A DNA stretch of 64,000 nucleotides from Marinobacterium iners DSM 11526 (GTDB lineage: Bacteria; Pseudomonadota; Gammaproteobacteria; Pseudomonadales; Balneatricaceae): NCBI RefSeq assembly GCF_900107855.1, contig NZ_FNRJ01000006.1, positions 62,001-126,000 of the forward strand, read 5' to 3'. The number at the start of each line of letters is the position of its first letter. Positions within the stretch are counted from its first letter, which is position 1. Below the pieces are notes generated by a model that did no database searches, was not told the DNA's origin, and was given only the letters and a program-made list of their open reading frames with translations. Position numbers and translations under genes: made by a program. This document shows, piece after piece, positions 17,243 to 27,020 of this stretch.

Positions 17243-18583
17243 TTGAGCGCCGTGACTTCCGAATACGTTAACTGGTTTCGCCACTCGTCACCCTACATTA
17301 ATGCGCACCGGGGCAAGACCTTTGTACTGATGCTCAGTGGCGAGGCGATTGCCGATGCCAACTTTGCCAACACGGTGCATGACATCGCTCTGCTCAACAG
17401 CCTCGGCGTACGACTGGTGCTGGTGCACGGCGCTCGTCCGCAGGCGGAGCAGCGGCTGCAGGCACGCGGGGTGGAAACACGACTGCACCACGACCTGCGC
17501 GTCACCACACCGGAAATACTGGAGTGCGTGATCGAGGCCGTAGGCAGCCTCAGAACCGAAATCGAAGCCCAACTGTCAATGGGGCTGGCCAACACGCCGA
17601 TGCACGGGGCACGTATCCGTGTCTGCAGCGGCAACTTTGTCACGGCCCGACCGGTGGGTGTACTGGATGGCGTAGACATGGGCCACACCGGCGAGCTGCG
17701 GCGGATCGATCATGAAGGTGTGCGCCGCCTGCTGGACCTGAATCAGATCGTATTGCTGTCCAATCTGGGCTACTCGCCTACCGGCGAAGTATTCAATCTA
17801 TCGGTAGAGGAAGTCGCCACTCAGGCTGCGATCGCCCTCAAGGCCGACAAACTGATTCTGTTCGGTTCCCGCCCCGGCATTCAGGACAGCCAGGGTGAGC
17901 TGCGCAGCGAACTGCTGGCGTCAACCGCCGCGCGCCTGGTACAGCAATATCTGGCCAAACTGGATGACCCCGAACAGCCTTACAGTGAAACCGCCTGCCT
18001 GCTGGAAGCCGCCGCGACCGCCTGCCAGCAGGGTGTAGCGCGCTGCCACCTGATCAGTTACCACGACGACGGAGCACTGCTGGCAGAGCTTTTCACCCGC
18101 GACGGCCAGGGCACCATGGTCGTGAGTCATTCCTATGAGCAGGTGCGACCCGCCAATATTGAAGATGTGGGAGGTATTCTGGAACTGATCGCCCCACTGG
18201 AAGAGAAAGGAGTGCTGGTGCGTCGCTCCCGCGAGCGACTGGAAGCCGAGATCGAGCGCTTCACGGTCGTAGAACGTGATGGCGCCATCATCGGCTGTGC
18301 CGCGCTCTACCCCTTCCCGGAAGAAGCGATTGGAGAGCTGGCCTGTGTCGCCATCGACCAGACCTACCGGGGCGGACAGCGTGGTGACATGCTGCTGGAA
18401 GCAATCGAGGATCAGGCCATTGCGCTGGGGTTGAAGCGACTGTTCGTACTCACAACCCGTACAGCCCACTGGTTCCTTGAACGGGGCTTTGGCAATGCAC
18501 CGCTGGATGAGCTGCCGGGCGAGAAAAAGGCGCTCTACAACTTCCAGCGCAACTCCAAGGTGTTCTTCAAGCGTCTTGGCTGA
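17243..18583 (+). CDS. argA: N-acetylglutamate synthase
   Basis: First enzyme of arginine synthesis (acetyl-CoA + glutamate), 446 aa from the proposed start. The N-terminal amino-acid-kinase-like domain (FVLMLSGEAIAD, LVLVHGARPQ) carries arginine feedback. The C-terminal GNAT domain has ELACVAIDQTYRGGQRGDML, the acetyl-CoA loop. The frame opens at an ATG at 17201 inside argE, but CAGGAG sits 7 bp before an in-frame TTG at 17243, with a GTG at 17252 as a further option. That shorter form matches the family N terminus (EYVNWFRHSSPYI). The 3' end overlaps the convergent histidine kinase gene by 17 bp. Confidence 0.94.
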   Translation: MSAVTSEYVNWFRHSSPYINAHRGKTFVLMLSGEAIADANFANTVHDIALLNSLGVRLVLVHGARPQAEQRLQARGVETRLHHDLRVTTPEILECVIEAVGSLRTEIEAQLSMGLANTPMHGARIRVCSGNFVTARPVGVLDGVDMGHTGELRRIDHEGVRRLLDLNQIVLLSNLGYSPTGEVFNLSVEEVATQAAIALKADKLILFGSRPGIQDSQGELRSELLASTAARLVQQYLAKLDDPEQPYSETACLLEAAATACQQGVARCHLISYHDDGALLAELFTRDGQGTMVVSHSYEQVRPANIEDVGGILELIAPLEEKGVLVRRSRERLEAEIERFTVVERDGAIIGCAALYPFPEEAIGELACVAIDQTYRGGQRGDMLLEAIEDQAIALGLKRLFVLTTRTAHWFLERGFGNAPLDELPGEKKALYNFQRNSKVFFKRLG

Positions 18584-19949
18584 CCGGCCCACCCGGCAGC
18601 TCAACCCGGAAACAGGCACCACCCAGCGTTGAGCTGCTGACCTCCAGCGCACCGTCATAGCTGCTGACAATATCCAGCGCCACGGCCAACCCGATCCCCT
18701 GCCCCGGGGTTTGGCTGTCCAGACGGGCGCCGCGCTGCAGAATCACCTGCCGCTGTGCCGGTGCCACACCAGCACCGTTGTCGCTGATGCTGATCACCAG
18801 CTGGCCCGCCTCCAGACCCGCCTCAACCGCCACCTGTCCATTGCCATACTTGAAGGCGTTATCCAGTAAATTTCCCAACAGCTCCATCAGGTCGCGTTCG
18901 TCACCGGCAAACCCTGCATCCGGCTGCAACGACAGGCTAACTTCTGCCGGCTGGGCGGCGTATACCTTCTCCATCACCCGCACCAGTCTTTCCAGCAAAG
19001 GAGCGACTGCCACTGCCTGTGCCAACACCCGCCCCTCACTCTTGACGGCTCGAGACAGCTGGTACTGTACAATTTGCTGCATGCGCTGGGTTTGCTCTTC
19101 CACCAGCCGGCGATAGCTGTGTTGATCGGCGCAGTCGTCACCTGCACCGCGTATCACCGCCAGAGGGGTCTTCAAACTATGGGCTAGATCGGCCAGCGTA
19201 TTGCGGTAGCGCTCGCGCTGACGCCGCTCGGACTCAATCAACCGATTCAGGCTCTGCGTCACTCCCTGCACTTCCTCCGGGTAGCGTCCATCCAGATGAT
19301 CGGTCGTGCCCACCTCGATGCGTTGCAGGTCAGCCGCCAGCTGATCCAGTGGCCGTAACCCCCATCGCATGATGAAATATTGCGCCAACAGTGCCACCAA
19401 CCCAACCCCGCTGAGCCACCCCAAAAGCTGCAGGCTGAAAGCTTTCATCTCGGAGACTACATGGCTATCGCTGCGCAATACCGACACCAGAAAGCGAATA
19501 TCAGTACCGTCTGCTTCCCAGATCACCGGATACTGGAACAGATACAACCCCTGCTGTGGCAGGTGACTGAACAGTGCCTGTCCCGGCTGCAACAATGAAC
19601 TCGGCAGCCGCTGCACCACATCCGGATCGATGCTCTGACTGGAGCGGGAGCGCCATAGCAGACTGCCGTCTGCGTTATGAATAAAGCCATAGACACCCGA
19701 GCCATCACGGCTGAACCCTGGTTCGAGCACAGTGCTGGGCAGTTTGAGCTGGTTGCCATCCACTTCAACAGCCCCCAGCAAGAGGTAGACATGCAGCCGC
19801 GCCTGTGACGCTTCAGCATTTTCAAGACTGCCATGAAAGGCTTTAAGCAGCGCCACCCCCGCCAAAATAATCACAAGCGGCAGTATAACCGCCGAGGCCC
19901 GCAGCAAACGTGCACGCAGTGACAGGGATACGGCGGCTTCTGAACTCAC
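18567..19949 (-). CDS. PhoQ-like sensor histidine kinase
   Basis: 460-aa membrane histidine kinase. It has TM1 (about 17-37), a periplasmic sensor of about 130 residues, TM2 (about 172-193), a HAMP-like linker, HisKA with phospho-acceptor H257 (DLAHSLKTPLAV), and an HATPase domain with N box (LLGNLLDNAFKYG), SDNGAGV and GQGIGLAV. The TM-sensor-TM layout and the PhoP-like partner make it PhoQ-like. In E. coli PhoQ senses Mg and cationic peptides; an equivalent signal here is inferred. Start and response-regulator stop overlap by 4 bp. The 3' end overlaps argA. Confidence 0.9.
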   Translation of the reverse strand: MSSEAAVSLSLRARLLRASAVILPLVIILAGVALLKAFHGSLENAEASQARLHVYLLLGAVEVDGNQLKLPSTVLEPGFSRDGSGVYGFIHNADGSLLWRSRSSQSIDPDVVQRLPSSLLQPGQALFSHLPQQGLYLFQYPVIWEADGTDIRFLVSVLRSDSHVVSEMKAFSLQLLGWLSGVGLVALLAQYFIMRWGLRPLDQLAADLQRIEVGTTDHLDGRYPEEVQGVTQSLNRLIESERRQRERYRNTLADLAHSLKTPLAVIRGAGDDCADQHSYRRLVEEQTQRMQQIVQYQLSRAVKSEGRVLAQAVAVAPLLERLVRVMEKVYAAQPAEVSLSLQPDAGFAGDERDLMELLGNLLDNAFKYGNGQVAVEAGLEAGQLVISISDNGAGVAPAQRQVILQRGARLDSQTPGQGIGLAVALDIVSSYDGALEVSSSTLGGACFRVELPGGPVSQDA

Positions 19950-20632
19950 GCGGCGGATCCGCCTCCAAGGGCAAAGCGATAGCCCAGGCCACGCACGGTG
20001 GTGATCGGTTGCAGACTTTGATCCGGATCCAGCTTTTGCCGCAAGCGTCGGATGAACACCTCCAGCACGTTGCTGTCTCGGTCATAGTCCTGATGGTAAA
20101 GATGTTCGGTCAGTTCTGCCTTGGAGATGGTTTTGCCGGCGTTGAGCATCAGATACTCAAGCGTGCGGTACTCGTAGCTGGTCAGTCTGACCTCAGTGCC
20201 GTTCAGGCTCACCACCCGAGCTGCGGTATCCAGTTCCAGCGGACCATAGCGCAATATCGGACTGGCATGGCCGGATGCACGGCGCACCAATGCATTCAGA
20301 CGCGCCAACAGCTCTTCGGTGTGGAAGGGTTTGGCCAGATAATCGTCCGCACCGGCCTCCAGACCTTCGACCTTGTCCTGCCAATCACCACGCGCCGTCA
20401 GAACCAGTACGGGCATGGTGTGTCCCTCTTCCCGCCACTGCCGAATCAGGTCCAGACCGGACATCTCCGGCAGGCCGATATCAACCACCGCGATATCGTA
20501 TTCATACTCCTGACCGAGATAAAGCGCTTCACGACCACTGCCGGTCTGCTCAATAGTGTAACCCCGCTGCTCCAGCAGGTTGCACAACTGCCTTCTCAGG
20601 TCGGCATCATCTTCAACTATCAGGGCCTTCAT
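19946..20632 (-). CDS. PhoP-like OmpR-family response regulator
   Basis: 228-aa regulator. The receiver has acidic residues in VEDDAD, phospho-acceptor D51 (VVDIGLP), LTARGDWQDKVEGLEAGADD and K in LAKPF. A C-terminal winged-helix DNA-binding domain ends ITTVRGLGYRFAL. The WQDKVE and KPFHTEE segments resemble E. coli PhoP more than other OmpR members. It is coupled by overlap to the PhoQ-like kinase and follows a PepSY-domain gene whose stop codon abuts its start. Targets may include LPS modification genes, given the LPS block nearby, but no PhoP box was found. Confidence 0.9.
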   Translation of the reverse strand: MKALIVEDDADLRRQLCNLLEQRGYTIEQTGSGREALYLGQEYEYDIAVVDIGLPEMSGLDLIRQWREEGHTMPVLVLTARGDWQDKVEGLEAGADDYLAKPFHTEELLARLNALVRRASGHASPILRYGPLELDTAARVVSLNGTEVRLTSYEYRTLEYLMLNAGKTISKAELTEHLYHQDYDRDSNVLEVFIRRLRQKLDPDQSLQPITTVRGLGYRFALGGGSAA

Positions 20633-20967
20633 CAGTCAGCTGCCTCCGCTATCTCATCAGGTAACAACATCTTGCCACTGGCGGCGTCCACCAGTACTTC
20701 ACGGATACGTCCCTGTTCCAGCAGGCGGATGGTATAAACAGGCAACCCCTCGTGTTCAATCAGTTCCGCCTTGATCACCTCCCCTCCCAGCTCATCGCGT
20801 ACACGCTTGGAAGCCTGCAGTAAATTAACCGCCACAGGGGTACGAGCACCGGAACCCTCGACAGGCTCCGCCGACAGCAATGGGCTTACACTCCAAAGCT
20901 GCAGGGTAATCAACAGGGCTGTAATCACAGCGGTATGTACAGAGCGGTGATGACGCTCGGCTAGCAT
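20632..20967 (-). CDS. Small exported PepSY-domain protein
   Basis: 111-aa protein with an N-terminal hydrophobic segment (AVITALLITLQLWSV, residues 13-27) that looks like a signal peptide or anchor. It is followed by one PepSY domain (VRDELGGEVIKAELIEHEGLPVYTI in two parts; final VDAASGKMLL). PepSY domains often inhibit proteases or act as periplasmic sensory accessories. The gene is the first of a tight three-gene unit PepSY-regulator-kinase, sharing one base with the regulator gene, so a feedback or accessory role to the PhoQ-like sensor is plausible but unproven. Confidence 0.82.
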   Translation of the reverse strand: MLAERHHRSVHTAVITALLITLQLWSVSPLLSAEPVEGSGARTPVAVNLLQASKRVRDELGGEVIKAELIEHEGLPVYTIRLLEQGRIREVLVDAASGKMLLPDEIAEAAD

Positions 20968-21083
20968 GGTTCTACCTCATGTGACCTTCTATGGTCGGCG
21001 AACGGCTGCGGCTGAACCGCAACCGATTTCACCCGTCAATGGATGCGTAGGCTAAAGATCCTGATCTGAATCGCGCGTGAACG

Positions 21084-21275
21084 TCAGCCGCACTTACGAC
21101 AGGTCCGCATGCCCAGCAGGCTGTAAAGAGGGCAGGTTCCGGAGATGGCGATCACGATGATCGGCACGCCAATCAACCCCCACCATGTCTGAGGTCCAAA
21201 AAAGATCAGTACAATCAGCACCAATCCAATCAGGATTCGCACCAGTTGATCCAGTACACCGATATTGCGTTCCAT
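21084..21275 (-). CDS. DUF2892 (YgaP-like) small membrane protein
   Basis: 63-aa protein with two hydrophobic helices (LVRILIGLVLIVLIFF and LIGVPIIVIAISGTCPLYSLLG). It has the DUF2892 signature NIGVLDQLVRI...GTCPLY...G and a C-terminal CRKCG. Members are found alone or fused to rhodanese domains (YgaP). Function is unknown; the conserved Cys residues hint at sulfur or redox chemistry. It lies just downstream of another small membrane protein on the same strand. Confidence 0.85.
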   Translation of the reverse strand: MERNIGVLDQLVRILIGLVLIVLIFFGPQTWWGLIGVPIIVIAISGTCPLYSLLGMRTCRKCG

Positions 21276-21298
21276 ATTGCAGTCTCCTCGATGATATT

Positions 21299-21532
21299 TC
21301 AGCTCTGCCGGGTACGCTTCCGACGTTGTACCAGCAGCAGATACCTCAGGTTATAGGCAAATCCGATCAGCAGTACCAGCGGTGCACTGAGCACAAACAG
21401 CCAACCCAGCGCCGGTACACCAAATGTCTGCCCCAGCCACAGGCTGAGAATACAGATCAATGCCAATGGAATGCCGGTTTTCATCAACCGTCGCAGCCAG
21501 ATATCAGAGCCGATCCTGTTATTTTCCTGCAT
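21299..21532 (-). CDS. Small two-helix membrane protein of unknown function
   Basis: 77-aa protein, MQENNRIGSDIWLRRLMKTG then two hydrophobic stretches (IPLALICILSLWLG; LGWLFVLSAPLVLLIGFAYNL) and a basic tail (VQRRKRTRQS). The frame is open to 21628, but AAGGAG lies 7 bp before the ATG at 21532, which is taken as the start. I do not recognise the family. It lies between ald and the DUF2892 gene on the same strand and may be co-transcribed with the latter. Confidence 0.75.
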   Translation of the reverse strand: MQENNRIGSDIWLRRLMKTGIPLALICILSLWLGQTFGVPALGWLFVLSAPLVLLIGFAYNLRYLLLVQRRKRTRQS

Positions 21533-21581
21533 CAGATACTCCTTATATCTGTGTCGAGCATAGAGCCGCCGGCGGTTTGGT

Positions 21582-22703
21582 TCAAGCGCTGCCCAGTTCA
21601 ATCTGGGGCGGGTTAAAGGGCATATCAAAGGCCGCGGCTACCCCGGCACAGGCAACACGACCCGAATGGATGTTCAGCCCGTGAATAAAGCCCGGGATAT
21701 CCTGCAAGGCCCGGCGCCACTCATGCTGTGCCAGTGCTTCGATATAGGGCAGGGTTGCATTGGTCAAGGCCAGCGTGGCGGTACGGGCAACCGCCCCCGG
21801 CATGTTGGCGACACAGTAATGGATGATGCCATCCACTTCGAACACCGGGTCGGCATGGGTTGTCGGGCGGCTGGTTTCGAAACACCCACCCTGATCGATC
21901 GCCACATCCACCAATACTGCACCTGGCCGCATCAGCCCCAGCATACCGCGTGTCACCAGCTTCGGCGCTGCCGCACCGGGCAGCAGCACGGCCCCAATAA
22001 CCAGATCGGCCTGTGCCAGCTGCTGCTCAATATTTTCCTGCGTAGAGTAAAGGGTGATCAGCTCTCCGTTGAAACGCTCATCCAGCTGCCGCAGTCGGGC
22101 AATGGACTTGTCCAGCAGGCATACCTGTGCGCCCATACCCAGCGCAATTCGGGCCGCGTTTTCACCCACTACTCCCCCGCCAATAATCATCACCCGCCCC
22201 GGGCTCACGCCCGGTACACCGCCGAGCAACACACCACGTCCGCCCTGTGCCTTTTCGAGACAGTGAGCACCCGCCTGCACAGCCATTCGCCCGGCGACCT
22301 CGCTCATCGGCGCCAGAAGTGGCAGGCCTCCGTGCTGATCTTCTACGGTTTCATATCCGATGGCGGTACAGCCACTGGCCAACAAGGCATCCGTCAGCTG
22401 GCGATCTGCGGCAAGATGCAGGTAGGTAAACAGCACCTGATCGGCACTGAGCCAACTGCATTCATCGGGTTGCGGCTCTTTCACCTTGACGATCAAGTCG
22501 GCCCAGGTAAACACGGCACGTGGATCATCCACGATCACGGCGCCGGCCTGCTCATAATCCGCATCGCTGAAACCAACGGCTGCACCAGCATTCTGCTCCA
22601 CTTGCACCTGATGGCCCTGCTCGGTCAGCTCCCGCACGCCCATGGGGGTCATTCCCACCCGGTACTCGTGATTCTTGATCTCTTTAGGCACACCGACTCG
22701 CAT
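21582..22703 (-). CDS. ald: Alanine dehydrogenase
   Basis: NAD-dependent L-alanine dehydrogenase (alanine + NAD + water to pyruvate + ammonia + NADH), 373 aa, full family length. It starts [20 protein letters not shown], the family signature. It has the substrate-site HLAADRQL, the Rossmann [18 protein letters not shown], and a C-terminal [21 protein letters not shown]. It connects amino-acid nitrogen and pyruvate. The gene is divergent from ilvD. Confidence 0.95.
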   Translation of the reverse strand: MRVGVPKEIKNHEYRVGMTPMGVRELTEQGHQVQVEQNAGAAVGFSDADYEQAGAVIVDDPRAVFTWADLIVKVKEPQPDECSWLSADQVLFTYLHLAADRQLTDALLASGCTAIGYETVEDQHGGLPLLAPMSEVAGRMAVQAGAHCLEKAQGGRGVLLGGVPGVSPGRVMIIGGGVVGENAARIALGMGAQVCLLDKSIARLRQLDERFNGELITLYSTQENIEQQLAQADLVIGAVLLPGAAAPKLVTRGMLGLMRPGAVLVDVAIDQGGCFETSRPTTHADPVFEVDGIIHYCVANMPGAVARTATLALTNATLPYIEALAQHEWRRALQDIPGFIHGLNIHSGRVACAGVAAAFDMPFNPPQIELGSA

Positions 22704-22794
22704 GGCCTTCTCTCCTTTGTGCTCTGAGTTCTGCTCTTCAGTCTAGCTGAAAAGACTCGGCTTTTACTTCCCTCGGCGCTAGGCGTTTATCTGA

Positions 22795-22800
22795 TATACT
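22795..22800 (+). promoter_or_regulatory. Candidate -10 element for ilvD
   Basis: TATACT in context CTGATATACT, forming an extended -10 (TGATATACT), 39 bp before the ilvD ATG in the ald/ilvD divergent gap. No clear -35. Confidence 0.45.
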
Positions 22801-22838
22801 CAGGCTTGTTTGCACAACCGAATTCCGAGGGGAGCCCC

Positions 22839-24671
22839 ATGCCTGAGTATCGTTCCAAGACCTCCACCGCCGGCCGCAACATGGCGGGTGCCCGCGCACT
22901 GTGGCGCGCCACCGGTATGAAGGATGAAGATTTCCACAAGCCGATCGTCGCCGTGGCCAACTCCTTCACCCAGTTCGTTCCCGGCCACGTCCACCTGAAG
23001 GACATGGGCCAGCTGGTTGCTCGTGAGATCGAGAGAGCCGGTGGCGTAGCCAAGGAATTCAACACCATCGCCGTGGACGACGGCATCGCCATGGGCCACG
23101 ACGGCATGCTCTACTCGCTGCCGAGCCGCGACATCATCGCCGACTCAGTCGAATACATGGTCAATGCCCACTGCGCCGATGCGCTGGTGTGCATCTCCAA
23201 CTGCGACAAAATCACCCCGGGGATGCTGATGGCCGCCATGCGCCTGAACATCCCGGTCATTTTTGTGACCGGCGGACCAATGGAAGCCGGCAAGACCAAA
23301 CTTGCCGAGCACAAACTGGACCTGGTCGATGCGATGGTACTGGCTGCGGACCCGAATGCGTCTGACGAAGAGGTCGAGGCTGTCGAGCGCTCCGCCTGCC
23401 CAACCTGTGGTTCCTGCTCCGGCATGTTCACCGCCAACTCCATGAATTGTCTGGCTGAAGCGCTGGGGCTGGCGCTGCCGGGTAATGGCACGGTTGTAGC
23501 GACCCATGCGGATCGCAAACAGCTGTTCCTGCGTGCCGGCCGTTCTATCGTTGAGATGGCCAAACGCTACTACGAGCAGAATGATGCTCAAATTTTACCC
23601 AGAGCCGTAGGCCTGAAAGCGTTCGAAAACGCCATCACTCTGGATATCGCCATGGGCGGTTCCACCAACACCATCCTGCACCTGCTGGCCATCGCCCAGG
23701 AAGCGGAGATCGACTTCACCATGAAGGATATCGACCGGCTTTCTCGCACCGTTCCCCAGCTGTGCAAGGTGGCACCCAATACTCAGAAGTACCACATTGA
23801 AGACGTACACCGCGCCGGCGGCATCATGGCGATCCTGGGTGAACTGGACCGTGCCGGCAAGCTTCACACAGACGTACCCACCGTCCATGCCCCGACAATG
23901 AAAGACGCTCTGGACCAGTGGGATATTATGCGCAACCCCACGCCAGAGGTGATCGAGTTTTACAAGGCAGGTCCTGCCGGCATCCCGACTCAGGAAGCGT
24001 TCAGTCAGGCCACCCGCTGGCCAACACTGGACGGTGACCGAGAGCACGGCTGCATCCGCTCCATCGATCACGCCTTTTCTCAGGAAGGAGGCCTCGCCGT
24101 GCTGTACGGCAACATCGCGCTGGATGGCTGTGTGGTGAAAAGTGCCGGTGTCGATGAATCAATTCTAGTGTTCGAAGGCAACGCCAACGTGATGGAATCA
24201 CAAGACGAGGCGGTCCGGAAAATTCTCAACGATGAGGTGAAGGCCGGTGATGTCGTTGTAATTCGCTACGAAGGCCCGAAAGGCGGCCCGGGCATGCAGG
24301 AGATGCTGTACCCGACCTCCTACCTGAAATCCAAGGGACTGGGCAAGGAGTGTGCTCTGCTGACCGACGGTCGTTTCTCCGGCGGTACCTCCGGCCTGTC
24401 CATCGGACACGCTTCGCCTGAAGCCGCTGCAGGCGGTGCCATCGGTCTGGTGAAAAACGGCGATCGCATCCGCATCGACATCCCCAACCGCACCATCAAC
24501 GTGCTGGTGCCCGATGAGGAGCTGTCGATCCGCCGCGCCGAGCAGGACAAGCTGGGCTGGAAGCCGGCCGAAGAGCGACCACGCAAGGTATCTGCAGCCC
24601 TTAAGGCCTACGCACTGCTGGCCACTTCGGCCGACAAGGGTGCCGTGCGTGACCTGAGTATGCTCGACTAA
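22839..24671 (+). CDS. ilvD: Dihydroxy-acid dehydratase
   Basis: Iron-sulfur enzyme that dehydrates 2,3-dihydroxy acids to the 2-oxo acids of valine and isoleucine; 610 aa. Cluster-ligand regions NCDKITPGM and [16 protein letters not shown] are intact, as is the C-terminal [16 protein letters not shown]. The frame extends to 22806. The ATG at 22839 is chosen because GAGGGGAG lies just upstream and the protein then begins [19 protein letters not shown], the usual N terminus. Its product is the substrate of IlvE at 9.2 kb. Confidence 0.96.
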   Translation: MPEYRSKTSTAGRNMAGARALWRATGMKDEDFHKPIVAVANSFTQFVPGHVHLKDMGQLVAREIERAGGVAKEFNTIAVDDGIAMGHDGMLYSLPSRDIIADSVEYMVNAHCADALVCISNCDKITPGMLMAAMRLNIPVIFVTGGPMEAGKTKLAEHKLDLVDAMVLAADPNASDEEVEAVERSACPTCGSCSGMFTANSMNCLAEALGLALPGNGTVVATHADRKQLFLRAGRSIVEMAKRYYEQNDAQILPRAVGLKAFENAITLDIAMGGSTNTILHLLAIAQEAEIDFTMKDIDRLSRTVPQLCKVAPNTQKYHIEDVHRAGGIMAILGELDRAGKLHTDVPTVHAPTMKDALDQWDIMRNPTPEVIEFYKAGPAGIPTQEAFSQATRWPTLDGDREHGCIRSIDHAFSQEGGLAVLYGNIALDGCVVKSAGVDESILVFEGNANVMESQDEAVRKILNDEVKAGDVVVIRYEGPKGGPGMQEMLYPTSYLKSKGLGKECALLTDGRFSGGTSGLSIGHASPEAAAGGAIGLVKNGDRIRIDIPNRTINVLVPDEELSIRRAEQDKLGWKPAEERPRKVSAALKAYALLATSADKGAVRDLSMLD

Positions 24672-24691
24672 GCCCAACCCCGCTCTATCCG

Positions 24692-24713
24692 TCGGCAGGC
24701 ACCCGCCTGCCGA
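24692..24713 (+). terminator. Stem-loop after ilvD
   Basis: A 9-bp perfect stem TCGGCAGGC / GCCTGCCGA with loop ACCC, 20 bp after the ilvD stop. It lacks a clean T tract (TGTCTTCC), so it may act as a weak terminator or an RNA-stabilising end. Confidence 0.55.
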
Positions 24714-24802
24714 TGTCTTCCACTGGTCCAAATCCTTCTGTCGGCAGTAACAAGACCCATATTTTGCAGCCGGCACCTGTCCTCCCCCCTTATCCGGCTG
24801 TC

Positions 24803-24808
24803 TATACT
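24803..24808 (+). promoter_or_regulatory. Candidate -10 element for ovoA
   Basis: TATACT, 40 bp before the ovoA start codon at 24848. No convincing -35 is visible. Confidence 0.35.
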
Positions 24809-24847
24809 GAACTGACGTTACCGTCGTTAACCGGATCAGGACTGCAC

Positions 24848-26950
24848 ATGGAACGCCTTAACCGTACCCCTCGGCTGGACAACCCGGACAGTGACACCTT
24901 GCGTCACGAGATACTGGGCTATTTCCATACCACCTTCGATCGCTACGAGCAGCTGTTCGAGGTATTGACCTGTGACGAAGCCTTCTTCGTCAAGCCGATC
25001 GCCCTGCGCCATCCGCTGATATTCTACTATGGCCATACCGCCACCTTTTTCATCAACAAGTTACTGCTGAGCGGACTGGTGGAACAGCGAATCAATCCTC
25101 ACTTCGAGTCGATCTTCGCCATCGGCGTCGATGAGATGAGCTGGGATGATTTGAACGATGATCACTATAACTGGCCGTCAGTCGCTGAGGTAAAGGCCTA
25201 CCGTGACCAGGTGCGTCAGACACTGGATCGGATCATTCGTGAAACGCCGCTGACATCCCCGATCAACTGGAACCATCCCTGGTGGACCATTATGATGGGG
25301 ATCGAGCACGAGCGTATCCACCTGGAAACCTCATCCGTGCTGATCCGCCAGCACGAACTCAGGTACGTACAGCCCCACCCTGCCTGGCCAGTGTGTCGCG
25401 ACTCAGGGCCAGCACCTGCAAATCAGCTGATTGAAGTGCCGGCCGGCAAGGCAGTTTTGGGCAAGTCACGTGAAGACTCCCGCTACGGCTGGGATAACGA
25501 ATACGGCCATCGCGAAATCATGCTGGACAGCTTCAAGGCGGCACAGATGTTGACCTCCAACCAGGAGTTTCTGGCCTTTGTAGAGGCAGGCGGTTACACC
25601 GAACGCCGCTGGTGGAGTGAGGAAGGCTGGAATTGGCGTGACTTCACCGGTGCCGTATATCCGACCTTCTGGGTTGAATCGGAGGACGGCTGGCAACTGC
25701 GCCTCATGTGCGAGCAGGTTTACATGCCCTGGGACTGGCCAGTCGAGGTCAACTGTCACGAGGCGGAGGCGTTCTGCCGCTGGAAATCGGAGCAGACCGG
25801 CGAGTCGATCCGTCTGCCCAGCGAGGATGAATGGTATCGGCTCTACGATTTAGCCCGCGTGGCCGAGCCGGACAGCACAGCGTCGGTTAATGCCAACTTG
25901 CATCTGGACCACTTCGCGTCATCCTGCCCGGTGTATCGTTTTGCCCAGGGTGATTTTTACGATGTCAGCGGCAATGTCTGGCAGTGGACGCAAACACCGA
26001 TCTACCCGTTTGAGGGGTTTGAAGTGCACCCCTGCTACGATGATTTCACCACACCCACCTTTGACGATCGCCATAACCTGATCAAGGGCGGCAGCTGGAT
26101 CTCCTGTGGCAACGAGAGCCTGCGCAGCGCCCGTTACGCCTTTCGACGCCACTTCTTTCAGCATGCCGGTTTCCGCTATGTGGCCGGCGCACCTCCAAAG
26201 GCAGTGCCCTCATCACGGTATGAAAGCGATGCACTGGCGTCCCAGTACGCCGAGTTCCACTACGGTGACGAGCAGTTCGGTGTTGCCAACTTTCCGCAGG
26301 CGCTGGCCCGACTGGCGATTGAGCTGGTTGGCCAACGCAGCGGCAAGGCTCTGGACCTGGGCTGCGCCACCGGGCGCGCAAGCTTCGAACTGGCGCGCCA
26401 TTTTGAGCAGGTAGACGGTGTCGATTTCTCTGCCCGCCTGATCAATCTGGGCGTACAGCTACAGCAGCAGGGCCGATTGCGCTATACATTGCCAGACGAA
26501 GGTGAACTGGTCAGCTATCACGAGCGAGACCTGACTTCACTGGGGCTGGCTGATACGGCTGATCGCGTCAGTTTCATGCAGGGGGATGCTTGCAACCTCA
26601 AGCCGATCCTGAAGGGCTATGACCTGATTCTGGCCGCCAACCTGATCGACCGTCTTTACAGCCCGCGTCAGTTCCTGTCACAGGTGCATACCCGTCTGAA
26701 CCCCGGCGGCCTGCTGCTGATCGCTTCGCCCTACACCTGGCTGGAGGAACACACCCCAAAAGAGGAGTGGCTGGGAGGTTTCAAGCGTGACGGTGAGAAT
26801 GTCACCACACTGGACGGTCTGCATGAAGTGCTGGACGAGCACTTCGAACTGATCCGCGAACCTGAGGCTGTCCCGTTCGTAATTCGCGAAACCCGGCGCA
26901 AGTTCCAGCATACGCTGTCGGAGGTTACCTGCTGGCGTTTACGGGGTTAA
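24848..26950 (+). CDS. ovoA: Ovothiol A synthase: 5-histidylcysteine sulfoxide synthase/methyltransferase
   Basis: Three-domain protein of 700 aa. The N-terminal DinB-like domain has metal ligands in YGHTATFF and EHERIHLETSSVL. The central FGE-sulfatase-like domain has MTSNQEF-type, GNVWQWTQTP and RRHFFQHAGFRYV segments. The C-terminal SAM methyltransferase has LDLGCATGRASFELA. OvoA uses iron, oxygen, histidine and cysteine to form 5-histidylcysteine sulfoxide, then methylates the final thiol to ovothiol A. The frame runs back to 24713, but AGGA before the ATG at 24848 and family length (about 700) fix the start. The partner PLP lyase ovoB is not in the window. Confidence 0.92.
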   Translation: MERLNRTPRLDNPDSDTLRHEILGYFHTTFDRYEQLFEVLTCDEAFFVKPIALRHPLIFYYGHTATFFINKLLLSGLVEQRINPHFESIFAIGVDEMSWDDLNDDHYNWPSVAEVKAYRDQVRQTLDRIIRETPLTSPINWNHPWWTIMMGIEHERIHLETSSVLIRQHELRYVQPHPAWPVCRDSGPAPANQLIEVPAGKAVLGKSREDSRYGWDNEYGHREIMLDSFKAAQMLTSNQEFLAFVEAGGYTERRWWSEEGWNWRDFTGAVYPTFWVESEDGWQLRLMCEQVYMPWDWPVEVNCHEAEAFCRWKSEQTGESIRLPSEDEWYRLYDLARVAEPDSTASVNANLHLDHFASSCPVYRFAQGDFYDVSGNVWQWTQTPIYPFEGFEVHPCYDDFTTPTFDDRHNLIKGGSWISCGNESLRSARYAFRRHFFQHAGFRYVAGAPPKAVPSSRYESDALASQYAEFHYGDEQFGVANFPQALARLAIELVGQRSGKALDLGCATGRASFELARHFEQVDGVDFSARLINLGVQLQQQGRLRYTLPDEGELVSYHERDLTSLGLADTADRVSFMQGDACNLKPILKGYDLILAANLIDRLYSPRQFLSQVHTRLNPGGLLLIASPYTWLEEHTPKEEWLGGFKRDGENVTTLDGLHEVLDEHFELIREPEAVPFVIRETRRKFQHTLSEVTCWRLRG

Positions 26951-26958
26951 TGACTAAC

Positions 26959-27011
26959 CCTGTGGCCAGACCTGCTTTCGGTCGCTAGAATCGAGGCAGG
27001 TTTTCCACAGG
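26959..27011 (+). promoter_or_regulatory. Two-part stem-loop spanning the ribosome site of the SpmAB-like gene
   Basis: Outer stem CCTGTGG (26959-26965) with CCACAGG (27005-27011); inner stem ACCTGC (26970-26975) with GCAGGT (26996-27001). The outer right arm contains the AGG of the AGGA ribosome site for the ATG at 27021. The inner stem is followed by TTTT, so it may also end ovoA transcription. Folding and effect are inferred. Confidence 0.5.
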
Positions 27012-27020
27012 ACGTCCCCC

